From Ciona intestinalis (taxonomy: Eukaryota > Chordata > Ascidiacea > Phlebobranchia > Cionidae): DNA of 64,000 nucleotides. Under the pieces are notes generated by a model. That model was not told the origin of the DNA. It did not search any database and was given only the letters and a program-made list of their open reading frames with translations. The stretch spans positions 280,310 through 344,309 of the forward strand of contig NW_004190398.2 in assembly GCF_000224145.3 (NCBI RefSeq), read 5' to 3'. This document shows positions 56,939 through 64,000 of the stretch, piece by piece (within the stretch, counting starts at the first letter, position 1; each line of letters starts with the position of its first letter). A program made the translations under genes and the position numbers.

Positions 56939-58228
56939 TCAATAAGTGCTAGCGCATTTTCAGCGTGTTGTAAAAGATAAAACTTGCTGAGTCTGCAGAA
57001 ATAGACAAAATAGCAATGATAAGATTGATCCACGCGTTGAAATGACGTTTTGTTTTCAGACGTCAGATGCGTGACGTAGATTTCGAAATTACGTCATAAA
57101 CAAATACGTTTGTAAATAAAATTAATCGTTTTGGCTGTCTAGGCACATGTAATGCTATAAAGTTAGGTTATTTTATAAACCTAAATAACAAATAACCCTA
57201 AACCTTAGTCGTATTTCGATTTTATACACGTACATAAACAAAGTAAAAATGCCTATTCGTTTGGGAATTCCCTAAAACGCATTAAATTCGATCACGTGGT
57301 CTGGTAAATAAAACTCTATAGTTTTCGTGTTGAAGAGGAATTGGCACCTTTTAATAACCCTGTTTTAAAACCCTAGTTTTCTCTCTTTACATTTCAAAAT
57401 CCTGGCACCAAACCTGGGGCGGCAAGGTGTACATACCAACCCTTCTATTTTCAGAACATATTCTCTAAACATATTTTAATATGACTACTCCCACATTTAA
57501 AAAATCCCTTTTTGCAAATAAAGTTCAAACAAATGCTAAACTAAACCATAAAAATAGTTAAAACCAAATTTATTTACATTCGTTGGGCAATTGCAAATCG
57601 TTCAGACATGATAACCAGGCACTAGAACAATGACCAGAGAGGTAAGAAGACTGATGTACACTTTACAAAAAAATTAATTTAAAAAGGCTCATGCTTATAT
57701 GAATAATTGGCACGCATTCTATTCTACAGAAAATAGAAATAGAATAGAATTGGCACGCATAAAACGGCGGTAAAAAAAACGAAAAAAAGTGTTTTTTTTC
57801 GTCGTAAAAAAACTCAAAGGCTACCACTGCAAACTTTAAAATTCTAAGAAATGTAAAAGTGTACCTGAAAATCCTAAAACGTTTATGCGATTATTTTGTC
57901 AAGATAGTTGACCAGAACGACAGACAAACTTAATGTTTATACTGTACAATAAAAAAAACATGATTCGTTCGGAAGAATTGAAGTGCAGTATATACAAGAT
58001 CAAATGCAAAGTTTCGTGTACCGCTGAAAATTTGATAACAAACAAAAAAAAGAATAAAATGCAAAAAAGTTGGCAACGACAGCGTTGGCAGAGGGTTCTA
58101 TTGGTTTTGAAATGAAATAAAACAAAAAATGGTAAAAACATTAAACATTCCCATTACAATAGGGAATTGGATTTATATACATGTTTCTGCAGTGCTGTTC
58201 GATCATGTTTTAGTTATTCGCCTGGCAT
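56939..58228. other. Intergenic between LRP5/6 and TBC1D5
   Basis: AT-rich; no gene recognised. Bases next to 56939 are the 5' UTR and promoter of TBC1D5 (reverse strand). The part near 58228 probably includes the end of the LRP5/6 transcript. Confidence 0.5.
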
Positions 58229-58235
58229 TTTCTGA

Positions 58236-58528
58236 CCTTTTAACTGGTAGCACTGTTTTTTGTGAGGAGTTATTTAACTGGGAGCACTGCTTTTGTGACA
58301 AGTTTTTCAACTGGTAGTACTGTTTTTTGTGTCAAGTTTTTTAACTGGGAGCACTGCTTTTTATGACAAGTTTTTCAACTGGTAGCACTGCTTTTTGTGA
58401 CAAGTTTTTCAACTGACAGCACTGTTTTTTGTACCGAGTTTTTCAACTGGCAGCACTGCCTTTTGTGCAGAGGTTTTTAACTGGGAGCACTATTTTTTGT
58501 ATTAAGTTTTTCAACTGGCAGCACTGCT
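58236..58528. repeat. 34-bp minisatellite in LRP5/6 3' UTR, about 9 units
   Basis: Unit tttttcaactggtagcactg then ctttttgtgacaag, with variants. On the transcribed strand the array starts directly after the LRP5/6 stop codon (58529-58531); the last unit runs into the stop. Confidence 0.88.
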
Positions 58529-61500
58529 TCATGAGGAATCTGTGGCTGGGGATGGCGGAGGGTTATAGATGCGAAAACTTCGCTCCGTTACTGATGGGGA
58601 TGACCTCGGATTGAGTAAAACTGTGTCCGCATCATCTTCAGATCCTCCCTCCTCATCTTCCGTGACTCCCGATCCTGCAATGAGGTTTTCTGTGACGTCA
58701 TTAGTGACATCATCATCAACCGTCTCATCTTCTTCGTCTAATGGATCGTCGGCCTCCGTCGTTTCACCGTGGGTGTAACAACATTCCGACATGTACTGGC
58801 TGCGTGGGGTTGGCGGGGGCGCGAATGGATCCGAATCCGAATTCAGATCCGATGAGAGGTAGGAGCGATGTGGAGGTCTTCGCCAGGAGCGCCCCCGCTG
58901 ATTATAAGAGGGGGGGTAAGATGGTAGGGAGTCACCACCACAGGAGCAATCGTCGTCCTCACATTGGTACGAGCTTGACGAGCTGCCATCTGGGTGTCTA
59001 CATTGTGGGGGGTATTGATGGTAGCAGTGGTAACAACACTGATGGTGGTGGTAGGGGGGCGGGGGCTCATGCGGGACGCTTGAGTTCGTTGATGGGGGGC
59101 TTCGATTCGAACCCCCGTGTCTGTAACCCCGGTCTACGTCATCGCATGTGTCTGTGTTGCATGGGGTAGGGGGTGGAGGGTGATGGATTGGGTAGCGGTG
59201 CTGAGACCTTCTGTGTAAAAAAAAACAATTTAAATCAGTGTTTTTTTAGAAGTTTGTTAATTTTATTAACGACTTATAATAAATTTTCGAAAGTTTCTGC
59301 CATTTTTTGTTTAGTGCAATTATTTTTATAATTTTGGATTTTCTTTACAATTACCCAAAGCTTTTAATAATTTAAAAAAAAAAGATTTTTAAACCAATTT
59401 GAATTTTTTTTCCTGAATTTCAACGCTTACCTGTGTTTATATCCATTCTTACATCTATGGTGAGACCTTCCAGAATCAGTTGAATAAACCCTGTCCCCGC
59501 TTTTGGAGCCCGATCTCACTGTTGCAGGGGAGGGTGGGGGGTTGGTGGTCTGTGATGTAACAATCATTATTTATCAGCCACATTAAAATTTATGTTAGAA
59601 AAATATATTATTATTTTGTAGGTGGAGGGTTACAATGAATGTGATTTTGTAGGTAATATTTTTCTGTGCCATGTGAGTAACTGTGAGTGAGGTTTTTTTG
59701 TGCGGCTGACAATTTAGACAACCCATTAGCAACCACTGTGTTGGGGCAATGGGTTAAATCTGGCCTAAATCCCAGGTCCTCGACAAGGACCTCACCCAAA
59801 AAGAATAAAAAAGCAGAGTTTTCTACATTTATTTAAATAAAATTATACTCACCGGTGAGAAAACCTTGGCTTGTATGCTTGAACACCTTGATGCCCCTGG
59901 AACACAGGGACGATCCATAGAATGGCAATCCTTTGTATAATGGACGGGAAATTGCCAATTTGATGGGACCCCAAACCGGGAATTTGACCCCGATCTACTC
60001 CCGCTGGGGTGAAAGGAAAGGTTAATCGATGCTTTCCCCTTTGTTGACCCCTTTTTACGGCTCTGGTTGCCGTTAGTTTTTTGGTGGTTTACGACTTCAG
60101 TTGTGTCGGCACGCGACTGGATTTCTACGTTGACGGTGCAGTTGCCGTTCGTGTGCGGGGCGAACATGACAACCCCTTGCGGGTAACGAGAGTTGTGGGT
60201 CTGTTGGGGGGGAGGGGGGGTTATAGGAAATATTAAAATGGAATGCAAAATATTTTTGTGAAACAAAAGTGAATACAAAATATGCAAAATACAAATTTAT
60301 CTATAACAATACAAAAATACCTAAAAATATTACAAAGCGTAATGGAACTTTTAAAAATAAAGATTAAATGAATAAAATCAGAATGTATAAAAAGGTCAGA
60401 AAAATAAGAAAATTGCACCACTCAAAATTTATCAAAGGGAATAAAACCAGAATATATAAAAAGTTCAAAAATGTCAAAATAACATATTTGAACTACTAAC
60501 AAAACTACATGAAAAAACTAGAATAAGAACTTACCATGCAATGTCGTATAAAAAGACCGATTCCGAGCAAAACCACGCACCCACATACGATGCCGATCAC
60601 TATAACCATTGAGTTGTCTTGATCATTGCCGCCAATGACTGTTTAAATAGAAATCTTATAAATATAAAGTGGGTGGGGAGTGGTTAGAAAAGTGCTTATC
60701 GAACTTTCGGGTGAAAATTGATTTGGTTTTGGTGATTTTCCAGGTTTGTATTTTATATGAGTGAGGTCCTATGGCGAGACATGTGTTTTGGGGCTTGGGC
60801 CAGAATTGGCCAATTACTCCAAAAATTAACCCCAAAAAAATACGCCAAAACTATTTCAAAATTAACCTAAACTTCAAAATTATTTCAAAATTAACCCAAA
60901 GATTATTCCAAAAAAGACTGAAATATAGCTTCAGAAAATGTTTTTTTAACTTTTTTTTGTAAAAAGGTAGCTTCAAAAGCTTTTTTTCGTAAAAACATAG
61001 CTTTTTTAAACTTTTTTTGTAAAAATGTAGCTTCAGAAGTTTGTTTAAAAAAATTAAGTTTCGGAAATTTGATAAAAAAATGTGGTTTCAGAAATTCGTT
61101 TAGGAAATTTATTTTCAGAAATTGGTTTTTAAAATATTTAAGTTGAGACATAAAAATTGAGAAAAAGTGGGTAAGAGTTAGAGGTACCAGGAAGTTTATG
61201 AGCTTGGTTGCTCTTGTTGAAACTCTCAAGTCTTTTAAGAAGTTTTTGAAGAAGATACTCGTCGGTGACCACCAGCCTTCCTTCATTGAGAACTGGCAGG
61301 AGAAAGGAAGAAACAAAGAGGAGAAGAGTGTGAGAGAAAAATAGTGAGAAATTAGAAATGAAAAAATATTATTGAAAAAAAAGAGAATATGACCATATAT
61401 AGTAGGGTAAGGGAAAATGGGACACCTCTTTATTCTATTTTTTCATCCCATTAGGTAGTAAACAAAGAACATTTAAAGATTATAAAACTGTATCCCCTTG

Positions 61501-64000
61501 ATTTCCATAGACCTTAGTTAATTGTTTAAAGAGACATTAAACAGTATGGAAAAAATACCAATTCTTATTATATATACTAGTATTTTGGTCATTCATAAAA
61601 CTAATTTAAAAAAAACAAACCCCAAAAAATTTTTGTTTTTGATTTAAATATGTTTAAAATTCACATACGCTTCATTCCGAAACAAGTTGCCTGATTGAAA
61701 CGTTTGATTTTAGGGTGTAGGATATAGCGGAATATTAATTACATATTAATTTATTAAAATACTTTTTTTTCTTACTTGGCTGACAGTTGGTGCAGTCACA
61801 TGAGCTCCCTACTGCCACACACTGGCCAGATGGACACACCTTTAGGTTAGGTCCACAATCTAAAGAAAACGCTCAAATAATTAAAGACATGTATGTTTAT
61901 TACTGGTAGCATAGAGTAAAACAAGCATGTTTACCAATACTACTTAGTACTCGTTACAACCAATTTGTTAACCCTAAAAGGCATCCCTACCTTAAAAAGT
62001 ACTCGTGTATGTAACTTACTTCATTTCGAGTGGCCGGAAAACGAAAGTCGTTTTAACACAGGTGTCTCATACACCTCGTGCCAGCTTACGAGTTACTATG
62101 TATGTTACTTGTGGGTGATTATTATTTTTTTTTTCATGTAGGACTGAAAATCTGGACAACTCATTACTGACCACTGGGTTGAAGTAATTGCCGTTTAGTG
62201 TCTTGCCGAAGGACACATACGCCCACAGGGGTAGCCGTACAAGCCTTGAACCCATTACCTCTGGGTTAGAGACAGGCGCGCTAACCACTTTGCCAGGGCT
62301 CCAGACAAAGCCATATGCCACATACACCACTTACCGCAATTCATTTCATCACTTTGCGAGATGCAATCATACGTTCCGTCGCAAATTTTTGACTGGTTGA
62401 CGCACTGGGGCAAGACTTGAACCAAGTTATGGAGAAAGTTTCCTCTGTGTTGTAAATCTCCTGTGGTGAAAACAAAATATGATATAATATGTTGTATAGT
62501 AGGGTGGGGTAGGTTGGAACATCTTTGACACATAATATCCAAATATCCTGATTGTGTTTTAAAAAATTAACAACGGTCTATGGGAGTTGTGAGGATACAG
62601 TTTTAAAATTCATTGATTTTTTTGTTTACCAAATGGAACGAGGAAACAGAACTAAAAGGTGTCCCATCTTCCCCCACACTTTTTTCTAAAGAATGGCTGA
62701 CAATTTAGACAACCCATAAGTGACCACTAGGTTTAAGCAAGAATTTGTTTATTTTGTATCTAAAATAATAAATTTTTTGAAGTATTAATTTGTTTTCTAA
62801 AGTGGACAATTTAATTTAGATAACCCATAAATACCCACTGAGTTAAGCAAAACTATCGTTGTCCCGTAAAACTTACCTGCTTTGCATTCCACTTCGTAAT
62901 CCTTACACGGCAGTCTATTTGTCTCACAATTCATTTCATCTGAGGCATCTTCGCAATCATTCTCACTGTCACATTTCCAATTCATGGGAATACAAATCGA
63001 TAAAGTTTTGCATCGAAAATAACCTGGACCACACGTCACTGGCTTGCCTGGAAAACATAATAACTTTTTTAAATTTTTTTTTTTTTTTAAAAATTTATAT
63101 ATATATGCAATTGGAGAAAGATGGGACACCTTTTCATTCTACTTTCTCGTCCCATTTGGTAGTAAACAGAAAGCACAAGGTTTCCCACCTTCCACCACCC
63201 TACTATATATAATTTTATTTGTTTAACTTAGTACTTTTCAAACCGGGGGTCACGACCCTGCTTGTAGGGGACTCCAGGGGTCAAAGATAGCACACCAATT
63301 TTACACAAAGTACTGCGTAGTTTATACTATTAAGCTTAAAAACTTTTTGGCTATTTTACCCATTACCATAACATAGTGTACTAAAAATTTGTTTAATTTT
63401 TTTTTTTTTTTAAAAACAAAATTTATTAATAAACAGACAACAATAACAACAATAACAACAACAATTAATAAACAGACAACAATTACAACAACAATTAAGC
63501 CTAAAAATAAACAAACAAAAAAACACAAAACTTACCACATTTGGAATCTTCTATCACAGCAAGATGTGTGGGGCACGAACACCGTGTCACCCCGGTAACT
63601 TGTGGCACGCAGATATGTGAACAACCCCCATTATCAGTGAAACATGGGTGTTGTACTGTGGAGGGGCATTGTTAACAAACAAAATAAATTCATAAAAAAA
63701 AAAATGTTTTTAATAAATAAAAATAATGCTTCTAAAACGAAAAATAATGAAAAATAATACTTTTATGATAATCTGAAATGACAGGTTGACAGCTTAAACG
63801 ATATGTGGTAGTTTAAAAAGAATTAAATTATTTTTTTGCATGTGAAATTTGCTCTTGGCTAAACACATTTCAGAAAAAAATTTCATTAATTTCTCTGCTT
63901 GAATAAAGATAACACAAAAAAGTTTAAAAAGTAATAAAAAATAATATAAAACTTAACATAAAAATCATAAAATTAATATCATGTTTCTATGACTTACATC
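58529..64000 (-). CDS. LRP5/6 (Arrow) Wnt co-receptor, 3' half
   Basis: C-terminal about 620 residues of the Frizzled co-receptor that recruits Axin after Wnt binding. Exons (5' to 3'): last three bases of one at 64000-63998, then 63655-63536 (EGF, GGCSHIC and [10 protein letters not shown]), 63047-62877 (first LDLa and start of the second), 62460-62335 (rest of the second LDLa), 61859-61776 (Cys-rich, degenerate third LDLa), 61292-61188 (linker), 60638-60535 (transmembrane: [20 protein letters not shown]), 60200-59853, 59549-59431, 59210-58529 (tail; stop 58531-58529). Phases agree throughout. Five tail motifs match vertebrate LRP5/6 in order: [40 protein letters not shown] and [11 protein letters not shown] at the very end. 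The tail (about 383 residues) is longer than in human LRP6. YWTD propellers lie upstream of the window. LRP5 and LRP6 cannot be separated in a tunicate. Confidence 0.93.
59738..59808 (+). repeat. R2 repeat joined to an S1 fragment
   Basis: A reversed S1 fragment (about 59690-59737: gcggctgacaatttagacaa, ccattagcaaccact) runs into R2 (gttggggcaatgggttaaat, ctcgacaaggacctcaccca, aagaataaaaaag). R2 and S1 are also joined at 48846-49175. Confidence 0.6.
60755..60830 (-). repeat. R2 repeat, diverged
   Basis: tgagtgaggtcctatggcga, gggccagaattggccaatta and ctccaaaaattaac match reversed R2, followed by an A-rich decayed tract. Confidence 0.45.
60920..61130. repeat. Degenerate tandem repeat in LRP5/6 intron
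   Basis: Modules such as tttttttgtaaaaatgtagc and ttcagaagtttg recur at roughly 40-50 bp. Low-complexity Lys/Phe-rich frames through it are not coding. Confidence 0.6.
61399..61540 (+). mobile_element. M1 MITE, right end lost
   Basis: Left end tagtagggtaagggaaaatg, interior ataaaactgtatccccttga; homology stops after ttaattgtttaaag. Confidence 0.75.
62008..62312 (-). mobile_element. S1 SINE, reverse, near full length
   Basis: Begins tatgtaacttacttcatttc, ends accactttgccagggctcc, with cattacctctgggttagaga and caggcgcgctaaccacttt as reversed box B and box A regions. Lies directly beside the splice donor of exon 62460-62335. Confidence 0.85.
62497..62682 (-). mobile_element. M1 MITE, reverse orientation
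   Basis: tagtagggtggggtaggttg at one end, catcttcccccacac at the other. Interior ttaacaacggtctatgggag and gtgaggatacagtttt place it in reverse. Confidence 0.82.
63110..63208 (+). mobile_element. M1 MITE, internally deleted
   Basis: gagaaagatgggacaccttt to ggtagtaaacagaaagcaca, then straight to the right end cttccaccaccctacta. About 100 bp of interior is missing. Confidence 0.8.
63229..63300. mobile_element. Possible hAT-type element end
   Basis: agtacttttcaaaccggggg followed by tcacgaccctgcttg resembles the cagtggttctcaaaccgggg end common to hAT MITEs. Only one end is recognised. Confidence 0.4.

Noticed and set aside
58741..59169. 142-codon + strand frame opposite the last LRP5/6 exon
   Set aside because: Antisense shadow of the GC-rich coding exon; the reverse strand has the diagnostic LRP5/6 motifs.
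60903..61316. 137-codon - strand Lys/Phe-rich frame
   Set aside because: Runs through a degenerate repeat; the real exon 61292-61188 uses a different frame that keeps splice phase with its neighbours.

Overview
The window is AT-rich eukaryotic DNA with many short exons, GT-AG introns, tRNA-derived SINEs and small DNA-transposon relics. Gene content and compactness (a C6-like complement family without CCP/FIMAC modules, plus single orthologues of RBM4/RBM14, WDR49/WDR64, TBC1D5 and LRP5/6) fit an ascidian tunicate, most likely Ciona. The species call is inference. Exon limits were placed by hand from splice consensus, reading-frame continuity and comparison between paralogues.

Region 1 (1-28.7 kb, all + strand) is a tandem array of complement C6-like MACPF genes. 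In order it holds: the 3' end of gene 1; gene 2, a complete 1108-residue protein with twelve thrombospondin type 1 (TSP1) modules; gene 3, whose LDLa-MACPF-EGF body is intact but whose 5' end is not recognisable; gene 4, a pseudogene with a 5' deletion and a one-base frameshift; a decayed two-exon relic followed by a 113-bp tandem repeat; and gene 5, a complete 569-residue protein. The common plan is signal peptide, TSP1 modules, LDLa, MACPF, terminal EGF, stop. Intron positions are identical across copies, and TSP1 exons are symmetrical (phase 0-0, 165 bp), which permits free exon duplication. Order and flanking homology suggest that a gene3-gene4 pair was duplicated to give relic-gene5.

Region 2 (28.7-45.3 kb, + strand) holds a two-RRM RNA-binding gene (RBM4/RBM14 type, five exons, 336 aa) and a WDR49/WDR64-type WD40 gene that runs into a 500-N assembly gap and is incomplete.

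Region 3 (46.6-64 kb, - strand) holds a complete TBC1D5 orthologue (14 exons, 624 aa, both TBC catalytic fingers present) and the 3' half of an LRP5/6 (Arrow) Wnt co-receptor: last EGF, LDLa modules, transmembrane segment and a cytoplasmic tail with all five PPPSPxS-type motifs in vertebrate order.

Introns and intergenic DNA are full of repeats: a ~190-bp MITE (about 14 copies), a ~300-bp tRNA-derived SINE (over 20 copies and relics), several hAT-like MITEs with 8-bp target duplications, a short second repeat family, and several minisatellites (113, 54, 34, ~60 and ~85 bp), some abutting splice sites or the LRP5/6 stop codon.
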